Below, piece after piece: positions 6,331 to 12,525 of a DNA stretch of 13,778 nt. The notes below the pieces were generated by a model. That model made no database searches. It saw only the letters and a program-made list of their open reading frames with translations, and was not told the origin of the DNA. A program made the translations under genes and the position numbers. The stretch comes from an uncultured bacterium. GTDB taxonomy: Bacteria; Patescibacteria; Microgenomatia; Levybacterales; UBA12049. The DNA lies in NCBI GenBank assembly GCA_946885425.1, contig CAMPGJ010000017.1:1-13778 (forward strand). The letters are read 5' to 3'. Within the stretch, counting starts at the first letter, position 1, and every line of letters starts with the position of its first letter.

Positions 6331-6387
6331 TTCTGGCTTGTCCAGGATCTCCAATCAGTAGCGGCGCTGGGTGACGCAGAATGACGG
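6331..6387. repeat. Remnant of a dispersed repeat between divergent genes
   Basis: On the minus strand the segment opens with ccgtcattctgcgtc and later has gatcctggacaagcc. It resembles the gtcatnctg...gatcctgaa...ttcagg repeats at 781-898 and 12736-12811, but is shortened and diverged. Its plus-strand end (gtgacgcagaatgacgg) reaches into the -35 region of the next gene. Confidence 0.45.
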
Positions 6388-6399
6388 ATATTATATAAT
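6371..6399 (+). promoter_or_regulatory. Promoter of the dihydrouridine synthase gene
   Basis: GTGACG (6371-6376), 17-nt spacer and a perfect TATAAT (6394-6399). Seven nucleotides separate it from the ATG at 6407, so the mRNA should start at or next to the start codon. The -35 box is part of a repeat remnant. Confidence 0.65.
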
Positions 6400-6406
6400 A
6401 CAAACT

Positions 6407-7363
6407 ATGAAAAACTTCTGGAAAGATTTACCACGGCCATTTACCGTTTTAGCTCCACTAGATGGAGTTACTGATGTTGTATTCCGGCAGATGGTGGTGA
6501 ACATGGGCAAACCTGATGTACTGTTCACTGAATTTACGATGGTTGAAGGGATACTTTCTAAAGCTGGTGAAAGAGTTGCCGAAAGATTGCGGTTCAATCC
6601 TGAAGAGCAACCTGTTGTCGCTCAGATTTGGGGTACAAAACCTGAAAGTTTTTATTTGGTAGCCCAAAAAGTAAAAGAACTGGGGTTTGCTGGCATAGAC
6701 ATTAACATGGGTTGTCCGGATAGAACGGTTATCAGAGGAGGAGCATGCTCAGCACTTATTAAAAATCCAACCTTAGCAGCAGAGATTATCCAGGCTACCA
6801 AAGAAGGATCCGGCGGATTACCTGTAAGTGTCAAAACAAGAATTGGATTTGAGAGAAAACTCCTCGAAGAATGGATCGGACATGTACTTAATCAAGATAT
6901 TGCAACCCTAACAGTACATTTGCGTACAGTTGCAGAACAATCAAAAGTCCCTGCTCATTGGGAATTAATGCCCAAGATTATGGAATTACGCAAAGAAATT
7001 GCACCTGACACTATAATCATCGGCAATGGCGATATTGTTTCTTTGGAAGAAATAGGGGATAAGTATAAAGAATATGGCTGTGAGGGCTACATGGTCGGCA
7101 GAGGTATCTTTGCCAACCCATGGATGTTTAATCCAAAGATAAACATGCATGAAGTAACAGTGCAGCAAAGAGTTGATCTCTATCTCGAACACATCAATGT
7201 CTTTGAACGCACATGGCATGGCAAACACAATTTTGCTTTGCTCAAAAAATTTGGTAAGACTTATATCAGCAACTTCCCCGAGTCCTCCGCATTTAGAGAG
7301 AAATTAATGCTGACGAAAAATATTGAAGAATTAAAGCAGATCCTTACTTCCTATCCTATTTGA
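6407..7363 (+). CDS. dus: tRNA-dihydrouridine synthase
   Basis: 318 residues, full length for the Dus family. The enzyme uses FMN and NADPH to reduce specific uridines in tRNA to dihydrouridine. Visible motifs, numbered from the ATG at 6407: APLDGVTDVVFRQ near the start (FMN phosphate region), NMGCPDRTVIRGGACSALI with catalytic C103, VSVKTRIGF with the flavin-binding Lys143, TVHLRT, IIGNGDI, and GYMVGRGIFANPWMF for the FMN phosphate. The C-terminal helical tRNA-binding domain is present. A GTG at 6371 is in frame, but the promoter overlaps it, so the start at 6407 is correct. Which uridine is modified (DusA, B or C type) cannot be decided by eye. Its last 8 nt overlap the convergent 103-aa gene. 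Confidence 0.9.
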   Translation: MKNFWKDLPRPFTVLAPLDGVTDVVFRQMVVNMGKPDVLFTEFTMVEGILSKAGERVAERLRFNPEEQPVVAQIWGTKPESFYLVAQKVKELGFAGIDINMGCPDRTVIRGGACSALIKNPTLAAEIIQATKEGSGGLPVSVKTRIGFERKLLEEWIGHVLNQDIATLTVHLRTVAEQSKVPAHWELMPKIMELRKEIAPDTIIIGNGDIVSLEEIGDKYKEYGCEGYMVGRGIFANPWMFNPKINMHEVTVQQRVDLYLEHINVFERTWHGKHNFALLKKFGKTYISNFPESSAFREKLMLTKNIEELKQILTSYPI

Positions 7364-7667
7364 ACGGGGGCATGTACTTGTCTGGGAGCTCATCACCTTC
7401 ACCGGGAGCCAATCCTGCATCTCTTACGGTTTTCCATTGCGGACAGACCTTTCTTACGACATCTCGCAAGGATGATTCTGCGTTGAGTTCTGCTTCGTTT
7501 AAATTTTCACCCACTGAATAGACCGTACCTCGTATCATATCTTTACAAAAGCTACCTCTGCAATCTAATGTTGCCTCAGCAATATCAGCCTGTTTCGTCA
7601 AGCGGGATGTTATATCAGCCTGACACATATATTCCTGAGAAAAATTCCCCCGATTTATTTCATTCAT
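7356..7667 (-). CDS. Unknown 103-aa protein with four cysteines
   Basis: The frame is open from 7766, but an extended -10 (TGC-TATAAT, 7682-7674) lies 6 nt upstream of the ATG at 7667. That makes 7667 the likely start and the mRNA leaderless. The protein has cysteines at 15, 36, 41 and 75; the central pair is spaced C-x4-C (CRGSFC). There is no signal peptide or membrane span. The middle (about 55-73, ENLNEAELNAESSLRDVVRK) looks helical and the C-terminus is Pro/Gly-rich and acidic. I do not recognise the family. The cysteines could bind metal, but the spacing is not a standard zinc ribbon. It overlaps the dus stop by 8 nt and is divergent from ispG. Confidence 0.55.
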   Translation of the reverse strand: MNEINRGNFSQEYMCQADITSRLTKQADIAEATLDCRGSFCKDMIRGTVYSVGENLNEAELNAESSLRDVVRKVCPQWKTVRDAGLAPGEGDELPDKYMPPFK

Positions 7668-7673
7668 AGAGGG

Positions 7674-7682
7674 ATTATAGCA
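7674..7682 (-). promoter_or_regulatory. Extended -10 promoter of the 103-aa gene
   Basis: On the minus strand TGC followed by a perfect TATAAT (7679-7674), 6 nt upstream of the ATG at 7667. No convincing -35 box is visible, which is usual for extended -10 promoters. It lies opposite the ispG promoter. Confidence 0.6.
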
Positions 7683-7695
7683 TGTGTATGCATTC

Positions 7696-7724
7696 TGGAC
7701 GGAGAAGGGAGTTTCTGGTATAGT
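7696..7724 (+). promoter_or_regulatory. Promoter of ispG
   Basis: TGGACG (7696-7701), 17-nt spacer, TATAGT (7719-7724). The ATG at 7736 is 11 nt after the -10 box, giving a leader of about 5 nt with no room for a ribosome site. Confidence 0.5.
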
Positions 7725-7735
7725 TTTTTTGTTGT

Positions 7736-8959
7736 ATGAGTGAGAAATTTGTGCGTAGACAGACAAGAGAGGTGAAAGTGGGTGCTGTGGGCATAGGCGG
7801 GGACAATCCTATCAGAGTCCAATCGATGATTACTGAAGAAACGGGTAATACGCAGGGCGCTGTCAGACAAATTATAGAACTCCATAAAGCAGGTGCTGAA
7901 ATCGTCCGGCTTACTACTCCCACTATGCGGGATGCTAAAAATCTGGAAGAAATTCAGAGAGAATTAAAACGACAATATGAACCTGTTCCATTGGTCGCTG
8001 ATGTTCATCATCAGGGAAAATTGATTGCAATAGAGGCGGCAAAACATGTCGATAAAGTCCGTATCAATCCGGGATTGTTTGTCTTCCATAAAAAAACAGG
8101 TAGACCTGATGAATATTCCCAAAATGAAATAGATCAGCAACGGGAGGAAATAGATCGCGCTTTAAGACCTGTTATAGAAGCGTGTAAAAAGGAAGATAAA
8201 CGCACTTCCATGCGAATTGGGGTTAATCATGGCAGTCTAGCTGAGAGGCTGACTGTTATGTATGGAAATACGCCCAAAGGAATGGTAGAGTCCGCCATGG
8301 AATATATCGAGATTTGTGAAGCAAATGATTTTCAGGATCTGGTTATTTCTATGAAAGCAAGCAGGGTGCGCGATATGGTAAGCGCCAATTTGCTTCTCGC
8401 AGAAACAATGATGGAGAGGGGGATGGATTATCCAATTCATTTGGGTGTAACAGAAGCAGGAAATGGTCAATCTGCCCGGATTAAAAGCACAGCAGGATTA
8501 AGTCCTCTTTTACTCGATGGTATCGGAGATACGATTAGAGTCTCTCTAGCCGAGGATCCTGTTGCTGAGCTATCTGTTTGCTATGACATTTTACAAGCTT
8601 GCGGTCATAGAAAAACAAAGGCAGAGATCATTGGCTGTCCCGGATGTGGCAGGACAAAATTTAATCTGCCGACTGTTGTAGATGAAGTAAGAGAAGTAAC
8701 GGGACATCTAAAAGGATTGGATATTGCTGTGATGGGCTGTGTAGTAAATGGCCCGGGAGAAAATACAGACGCGGATTATGGATATATCGGACAGGGTGGA
8801 GGAAAAATTGCGGTCATGCGAGCTGGTGAACTGGTCAAGATTGTCCCTCAAGAAAAGGCTCTTAACGTATTAACAGATATAATCAAAGAAGATGGCAAAT
8901 GGGTTGATCCACCGGAAGACAAACAACTTCGCAAATTTATTCCGATAACTCCTGTTTAA
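7736..8959 (+). CDS. ispG: 4-hydroxy-3-methylbut-2-enyl diphosphate synthase (flavodoxin/ferredoxin)
   Basis: 407 residues, full length for the bacterial two-domain enzyme. It reductively opens the cyclic diphosphate MEcPP to HMBPP, the next-to-last step of the MEP isoprenoid pathway, in the cytoplasm with a 4Fe-4S cluster. The N-terminal TIM barrel starts with the family block NPIRVQSM and carries VPLVADVHH and VRINPG. The C-terminal cluster domain has GCPGCGRT (C301, C304) and MGCVVNGPGE (C335, E342), the three Cys and one Glu ligands known from IspG. A segment at about 115-140, charged and with FHKKTG, is a moderate insert also seen in some long forms. No other MEP gene is in the window. 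Its last 23 nt overlap the convergent CoA gene. Confidence 0.95.
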   Translation: MSEKFVRRQTREVKVGAVGIGGDNPIRVQSMITEETGNTQGAVRQIIELHKAGAEIVRLTTPTMRDAKNLEEIQRELKRQYEPVPLVADVHHQGKLIAIEAAKHVDKVRINPGLFVFHKKTGRPDEYSQNEIDQQREEIDRALRPVIEACKKEDKRTSMRIGVNHGSLAERLTVMYGNTPKGMVESAMEYIEICEANDFQDLVISMKASRVRDMVSANLLLAETMMERGMDYPIHLGVTEAGNGQSARIKSTAGLSPLLLDGIGDTIRVSLAEDPVAELSVCYDILQACGHRKTKAEIIGCPGCGRTKFNLPTVVDEVREVTGHLKGLDIAVMGCVVNGPGENTDADYGYIGQGGGKIAVMRAGELVKIVPQEKALNVLTDIIKEDGKWVDPPEDKQLRKFIPITPV

Positions 8960-9947
8960 ACAAATTTTTTATTAATTTTGCTATTTTTTTCTTCCTCTCT
9001 TCTGTTACTTCATTTACCACAATTCCTACATCATATTGCCCATACAGGACGTACTCTCCCAAGGGAGCAAGAAGGATGGCGGGGATAGCGAGGAGATCCT
9101 CTTCTCCGTCAATAATAAGAATATTTTTAGGAGTAAGGGATAAGGGTGAAGCGTTTAGACTTTTTATTATTTGATTAATTTTTTGTGCAGCATCATATGA
9201 AATTGTTCCGTGCTTATTATCAGCTTTAAGAATTGAGGTATTCGATGTATCTCTAGCAGTTAACGGTAGTGAATGACGCCTCGTCTTATTATCGATAATA
9301 CTAATAGTAGGCTCTTGTTGTGCTTCAACCAATGACTGTGTGATAATATCTCCTACGCTGATAATAATTTGTTGGGAATCCAAATGAGCAATAGCTTCAC
9401 CAGTGGTTTTGACAATTTTTCCAAGTGGTTTGCGTAATGTTTCACGCATATTTTTTTGCATATGAAGCGTATTTTGGAAAAAGTCTAGGTAAACATTTCC
9501 CTCACGGCCTATCTCTCCCGCACGTATTCTCTCTGAGGCAATTGGTCTCCCATCTGCTGATTTTTCCAATGGTACAGTAACTATTTGTAAAGGAGGAAAT
9601 CCAATTTTTGTACGTTCACTGTTGATTAATTCTGCTCCAGGATGGGTTATGGGTGTAACAAAGATTGCTTCTATTGTCCGTTCTTTTAGGCTGTTACCCC
9701 ATATGTCATCGATAGGAATAAGTGTCGCTCTTTGAAGCCAATTTTGAGATTTCAAATAGGCTTTCACATAGTTCTCGCGTGTTTGATAATCTTCTATTGT
9801 ATGAGCTAAAAATTTATTTTTGTAAAGAATTGGCTGGCTGATACCAATGATAACGCTCTCTGATTGTTCAAAAGCAGCAGCTAGTAATTTCTGATGTCCT
9901 TTATGAAATTGAGCAAAAGTTCCTCCAAGAATTGATATTCTAAACAT
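8937..9947 (-). CDS. Fused phosphopantetheine adenylyltransferase and GTP-dependent dephospho-CoA kinase (DUF359)
   Basis: 336 residues in two domains. The N-terminal half (1 to about 145) is a nucleotidyltransferase: GGTFAQFHKGHQKLL with the HxGH motif (H15-H18), and IASERIRAG (136-144) at the place of the ISSxxIR motif. It resembles archaeal/eukaryotic PPAT more than bacterial CoaD. The C-terminal half (about 170-330) matches DUF359 (PF04019): LRKPLGKI, ISVGD (196-200), IIDNKTRR (217-224), GEEDLLAIPAILLAP (281-295) and YGQYDVGIVV. In Thermococcus this family is a GTP-dependent dephospho-CoA kinase. The single protein would therefore perform the last two steps of CoA synthesis. The leader is about 20-25 nt with no clear ribosome site. 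The gene is convergent with ispG and divergent from def. Confidence 0.85.
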   Translation of the reverse strand: MFRISILGGTFAQFHKGHQKLLAAAFEQSESVIIGISQPILYKNKFLAHTIEDYQTRENYVKAYLKSQNWLQRATLIPIDDIWGNSLKERTIEAIFVTPITHPGAELINSERTKIGFPPLQIVTVPLEKSADGRPIASERIRAGEIGREGNVYLDFFQNTLHMQKNMRETLRKPLGKIVKTTGEAIAHLDSQQIIISVGDIITQSLVEAQQEPTISIIDNKTRRHSLPLTARDTSNTSILKADNKHGTISYDAAQKINQIIKSLNASPLSLTPKNILIIDGEEDLLAIPAILLAPLGEYVLYGQYDVGIVVNEVTEERKKKIAKLIKNLFKQELSE

Positions 9948-9974
9948 AAGTAAATCTGTATTTGTTCAGATTAA

Positions 9975-10003
9975 AGTATACTTCTGATGCCTTTTGGAGG
10001 CAA
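9975..10003 (-). promoter_or_regulatory. Promoter of the CoA fusion gene
   Basis: On the minus strand: TTGCCT (10003-9998), 17-nt spacer, TATACT (9980-9975), 27 nt from the ATG. It is interleaved with the divergent def promoter, so the two may compete for polymerase. Confidence 0.5.
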
Positions 10004-10009
10004 GGCTTG

Positions 10010-10015
10010 TATAAT
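10010..10015 (+). promoter_or_regulatory. -10 box of the peptide deformylase gene
   Basis: A perfect TATAAT 8 nt upstream of the ATG at 10024, so the mRNA should start within 1-2 nt of the start codon. No good -35 box is seen at 16-18 nt spacing. Confidence 0.5.
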
Positions 10016-10023
10016 AGACCCAC

Positions 10024-10665
10024 ATGCAGAATATATTTGTCCCTCCACATGATCCTATTTTATTAAAAGTAGCTGCTAAGGTTGATCCTAATGAAATAGC
10101 CTCAAAAGAAATCCGGAAAATTGTTGAATCAATGTTCCAGATAGCGTATGGGGAGCAAAAAGATGCCAAAAAGCCGGTTATGGTAGGGCTGGCTGCTCCG
10201 CAGATAGGTATCTCTAAACAAATTATTCTGGTTGATAGAGAAGCCGGGAGACATGGTGAAAACCTTCGACAGGCTCAGGCTCTTCGAGGTGGCTTGCATG
10301 TATATTTTAATCCTGAAATAATATGGCAATCTGAAGAAGAGGGAGAATGGTATGAGGGATGTTATTCTACTGACAGAGTATGTGGTATTGTCTCACGTCC
10401 GACGAAAATAAAAGTTAGAGCTCTCAATAGAGAAGGGGAGTCAATTGAAGAAGAGTATGAAGGCTATACAGCTCGAATTTTTCTACATGAAATAGATCAT
10501 TTAGATGGCAAAGTATTTGTCGATCACATCACTGATGATGAGAAATTACATTGGGTGGAAAAAGATGAGTTTCCTCTGTACAGAAATAATGAAGGCTGGA
10601 GGGATTGGTCAAAGAAATGTACAAGGAGAGAGTGGAAGCAACTAAAAAATGGAACCCTTCACTAA
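10024..10665 (+). CDS. def: Peptide deformylase
   Basis: 213 residues. It removes the formyl group from the N-terminal Met of new proteins, in the cytoplasm at the ribosome, using a bound metal (usually Fe2+). All three motifs are present: GLAAPQ (55-60), EGCYS (111-115, the Cys ligand, with Tyr where Leu is usual) and HEIDH (155-159, two His ligands and the catalytic Glu). It is longer than the usual 165-190 residues for two reasons: a basic, Trp-rich C-terminal tail (about 175-213), and an extra loop at about 76-90 between the strands IILVD and VYFNPEI. The DNA of that loop resembles a dispersed repeat. The insert is in frame and away from the motifs, so activity is probably kept. The gene ends 2 nt from the convergent 100-aa gene. 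Confidence 0.92.
   Translation: MQNIFVPPHDPILLKVAAKVDPNEIASKEIRKIVESMFQIAYGEQKDAKKPVMVGLAAPQIGISKQIILVDREAGRHGENLRQAQALRGGLHVYFNPEIIWQSEEEGEWYEGCYSTDRVCGIVSRPTKIKVRALNREGESIEEEYEGYTARIFLHEIDHLDGKVFVDHITDDEKLHWVEKDEFPLYRNNEGWRDWSKKCTRREWKQLKNGTLH
10261..10292 (+). repeat. Dispersed-repeat-like segment inside def
   Basis: The segment contains ccttcgacaggctcagg followed by ctcttcgaggt, encoding the extra loop NLRQAQALRG. The first 17 bases match, from memory, the core of a palindromic intergenic repeat common in many bacterial genomes. A related string (cttcgaccgtgagctcag) is in the repeat at 4581-4698. Confidence 0.5.
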
Positions 10666-10667
10666 AA

Positions 10668-10970
10668 TTATTTATTTTTATCAGCGCGTCCTTCACGGGC
10701 TTCCTGAATAACTTTTATTTTATATATTTCTATAGCTTTTTTTGCGCTTTTTTGAAAAATAATTTCTTCTTTTTCTTCTTTAGATGTATGAGTCCCTTTA
10801 TTGTGTTCGTCTTGCGCTATCGTCAATTCGAGATGATAGCTTTGGCTTGCTAAAATTCCATCACCTTCAGATATTTGTATTGTTACTCCTGGTGGAGTTG
10901 TTTCAGAATAGAATATCCTTCCGTTGGAAATCCATCTTTTATATGTTGGTCCATTTTCTACCTCTGCCAT
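10668..10970 (-). CDS. Unknown 100-aa protein
   Basis: The reading frame is open further upstream, but a strong promoter ends 9 nt before the ATG at 10970, so this start is chosen. The mRNA would be nearly leaderless. The N-terminal half looks like beta strands (KRWISNGRIFYSETTP, then VTIQISEGDGI and YHLELTIA). The C-terminal half (about 60-100) is a charged helix rich in Lys/Glu, which could be a coiled coil. There are no cysteines, no signal peptide and no membrane span. I do not recognise the family. It is convergent with def (2-nt gap) and shares a divergent promoter region with the 80-aa gene. Confidence 0.55.
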   Translation of the reverse strand: MAEVENGPTYKRWISNGRIFYSETTPPGVTIQISEGDGILASQSYHLELTIAQDEHNKGTHTSKEEKEEIIFQKSAKKAIEIYKIKVIQEAREGRADKNK

Positions 10971-10979
10971 TGTTTGCAT

Positions 10980-11008
10980 ATAGTAACAGGCAAAGTGTAA
11001 ATCGTCAA
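10980..11008 (-). promoter_or_regulatory. Promoter of the 100-aa gene
   Basis: On the minus strand: TTGACG (11008-11003), 17-nt spacer, TACTAT (10985-10980) preceded by TGT, an extended -10. It is one of the strongest promoters in the window and fixes the start codon at 10970. Confidence 0.7.
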
Positions 11009-11026
11009 TAACTGCAGAGCTACGTA

Positions 11027-11057
11027 TTGACACTAAGCAAGAGGTTTGTGATAGAAT
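11027..11057 (+). promoter_or_regulatory. Promoter of the 80-aa gene
   Basis: A consensus TTGACA (11027-11032), a long 19-nt spacer, and TAGAAT (11052-11057) preceded by TGA (extended -10). The ATG at 11066 is 8 nt downstream, so the mRNA is probably leaderless. Confidence 0.55.
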
Positions 11058-11065
11058 AAATTGAA

Positions 11066-11308
11066 ATGGACGACCAAAACAACCCTCAAAACAATCCACC
11101 ACAAGTCCCGGATCAATCTACACCTCCCGTTGTGGACTCCGAAGAACAAAAAGTACTTGATGAGTTAAAAGCTCTCAAGATGCAGGAAAGTGTAGCTATG
11201 AAAAATGATTCTGAGGTTATTGATAAGAAGCAAATAGAACTAAGTGGAATCAAATCTGAAATGGAAAATATATCTACCCCTAAAGATACGGATCACAAAG
11301 ATCTATAA
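11066..11308 (+). CDS. Small disordered/helical protein, 80 aa
   Basis: The first 25 residues are rich in Asn, Gln and Pro and look disordered. Residues about 26-68 are rich in Glu, Lys, Leu and Ile and could form one helix or a short coiled coil. There are no Cys, Trp, Phe or Tyr residues, no membrane span and no signal peptide. The family is unknown to me. A good promoter directly upstream supports a real gene. Its stop codon overlaps the end of the convergent GIY-YIG relic by 6 nt. Confidence 0.5.
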   Translation: MDDQNNPQNNPPQVPDQSTPPVVDSEEQKVLDELKALKMQESVAMKNDSEVIDKKQIELSGIKSEMENISTPKDTDHKDL

Positions 11309-11668
11309 AGATTCGCTCGCTTGAGCTAGTAGTTGTGATAGCTGCTTGTAGTCAACTTCTTGACCTTCAATGAATTATTGAAGCTGCTGTAATTCTTCTA
11401 ACGTTCTTTTTAAAGCTTGTCTCATTTGCTCTCTTCCCAACCCACTCTTAAAAAATCTTTCTCTCGCTTTTGCATCAGTTTCATTGACGAAATATTCATA
11501 ATGGATAAGTTTCAGAGGGAGCCGATTCTTAGTTGCGATAACTTGACCCTCAGCGTGTTCTTTTAATCTGCGTTTCAAATCGGTAGTATAACTAACTAAA
11601 ATTTCTGATCCTTGAGGCTGACAAATATGTATACGAAGTATTTTGAGTGGGATAAAACGTCTGACGTT
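11303..11668 (-). pseudogene. Relic of a GIY-YIG endonuclease (YhbQ-like)
   Basis: The C-terminal part is well kept: DLKRRLKEHAEGQVIATKN, then LKLIHYEYF and ARERFFKSGLGRE, including the Arg, His and Glu of the family. Reading upstream in the same frame to 11668 gives ICQPQGSEILVSYTT where family members have IL-x-x-x-x-G-x-x-YIG-YT. Thus both the GIY and YIG strands have lost their Tyr/Gly residues, and no ATG is present. The frame is stopped by TAA at 11377-11375 after LEELQQLQ, but continues open for 23 more codons (FIEGQEVDYKQLSQLLAQA...) to TAG at 11305-11303. The upstream border coincides with a palindrome at 11652-11672. A shorter protein from a TTG at 11578 is possible but would lack the catalytic Tyr. 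Confidence 0.7.
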
Positions 11669-11672
11669 TTAT
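11652..11672. repeat. Perfect 10-bp palindrome
   Basis: ataaaacgtc (11652-11661), one central base, then its exact reverse complement (11663-11672). It covers the 5' border of the GIY-YIG relic and may have replaced its start. No gene lies between it and 11815; that stretch holds further palindromes. Confidence 0.6.
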
Positions 11673-11696
11673 TCATTATAAAATATAGATTTTAAA

Positions 11697-11779
11697 GGTG
11701 TGACCAAGTCTAACTTGGTTAATTCACCTTCGTCAAACTAGTCTTCGCTGTTGTATGGGCGAAGCCGAGTTTGACTCGG
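11697..11779. repeat. Cluster of short palindromes
   Basis: ACCAAGT/ACTTGGT (11703-11719, 3-nt loop) is enclosed by GGTG/CACC (11697-11700 and 11725-11728). CCGAGT/ACTCGG follows (11765-11779, 3-nt loop). The two hairpins share the design CCNAGT-nnn-ACTNGG. Neither has a T-run, so they are not intrinsic terminators of the upstream minus-strand genes. They resemble REP-like intergenic repeats. Confidence 0.5.
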
Positions 11780-11815
11780 TGAACCAGATGGCTCCACTTT
11801 GGAACGAGTTTGGGA

Positions 11816-11953
11816 TTACTTTTTGAGAGTGTTTAAGGTTTTGGAGGAGTCTGAGCGTGTTTTTGTTTCCTGATTTTTTCTTTGTAGATTTTCAATTGCT
11901 AAATCCATCAAATAGCTAAGTAGTTTATCTATTTTTTCGTCAGAGTTTGCCAT
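11816..11953 (-). CDS. Small 45-aa protein coupled to the C39-like gene
   Basis: The ATG overlaps the TGA stop of the preceding gene by one base (TGATG), the classic arrangement for translational coupling. The 45 residues begin MANSDEKIDKLLSYLMDL, predicted as a helix, followed by a Lys/Gln/Ser/Thr-rich tail. There is no Cys, signal peptide or membrane span. I do not recognise it. It could be a small partner or regulator of the upstream protein, but that is only suggested by the coupling. It may also be a chance frame. Confidence 0.45.
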   Translation of the reverse strand: MANSDEKIDKLLSYLMDLAIENLQRKNQETKTRSDSSKTLNTLKK

Positions 11954-12519
11954 CAATTCGAACGTTCAAAAACTCTATACATGCTGTCCATAGGCTTAAT
12001 CTTTTTGTCGTCACTAGCAGAGTAGATACCTCTCATCCAATCGTATTTAACATGAGCCATATGGCCAACATGTTTATAATTCGGATCCTCAACATCATAA
12101 CTATACATCACCAATAAATCATTGCCCGATCTAGCGGCTCTATACACATCAGCTGCATTTTTCTCACTATACACGAGGTTTGTATTCTTTATAGCCTGGC
12201 CAAGTGGGGTAGGATTATCAGCAAGAGCTGTTATAAATCCTCTCACCTCTTCCATATCAGCCTCAACAATTTGTTTTTGTCTTGCATGAATTAATTCAGG
12301 ATTGCTTAATTGATTTGCCTCATCCATAAGATGCAGCACTTCTACTGCTCTATTAATTCTAAATCTCCATTCTCCATCTGTTGCTTCTGTACCAAAAAAA
12401 GATTCTAATGATCTCATTACACATCCATATTTGCCTCTTTTTTCCGACTCAGACATGGCAGAGTTTGGCAGGAATCTGCTTTCAGAATTTGAATGTTTGA
12501 ATTTACCTCTTTCAACCAT
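11953..12519 (-). CDS. Unknown protein, possible C39/papain-like cysteine peptidase fold
   Basis: 188 residues from the ATG at 12519, chosen because TATACT lies 6 nt upstream; the frame also has an ATG at 12543. The order of features suggests the papain-like C39 group. Cys33 starts a helix (YGCVMRSLESFFG). A long helical middle follows. A strand NDLLVMYSYD is followed by GHMAHVKYD (His153 or His156 as base), and IYSASDDKK offers Asp170/171 as third residue. Such proteins cleave peptides or, when altered, act in amide transfer. Overall identity to any family is not visible, so this is a fold-level guess. There is no signal peptide, so a cytoplasmic role is expected. A 45-aa ORF is coupled at its end. 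Confidence 0.55.
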   Translation of the reverse strand: MVERGKFKHSNSESRFLPNSAMSESEKRGKYGCVMRSLESFFGTEATDGEWRFRINRAVEVLHLMDEANQLSNPELIHARQKQIVEADMEEVRGFITALADNPTPLGQAIKNTNLVYSEKNAADVYRAARSGNDLLVMYSYDVEDPNYKHVGHMAHVKYDWMRGIYSASDDKKIKPMDSMYRVFERSN

Positions 12520-12525
12520 TAGAAG

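Noticed and set aside
6371..6406. GTG start at 6371 giving a longer dihydrouridine synthase
   Set aside because: This stretch is a repeat remnant and contains the -35 and -10 boxes. The conserved protein begins at the ATG at 6407.
10971..11102. Upstream extension of the 100-aa gene to 11102
   Set aside because: The extension would run through its own strong promoter and the divergent promoter of the 80-aa gene, and overlap that gene's coding start.
11697..11779. Intrinsic terminator for the 45-aa/C39-like unit
   Set aside because: The hairpins are stable-looking but none is followed by a T-run on the minus strand.
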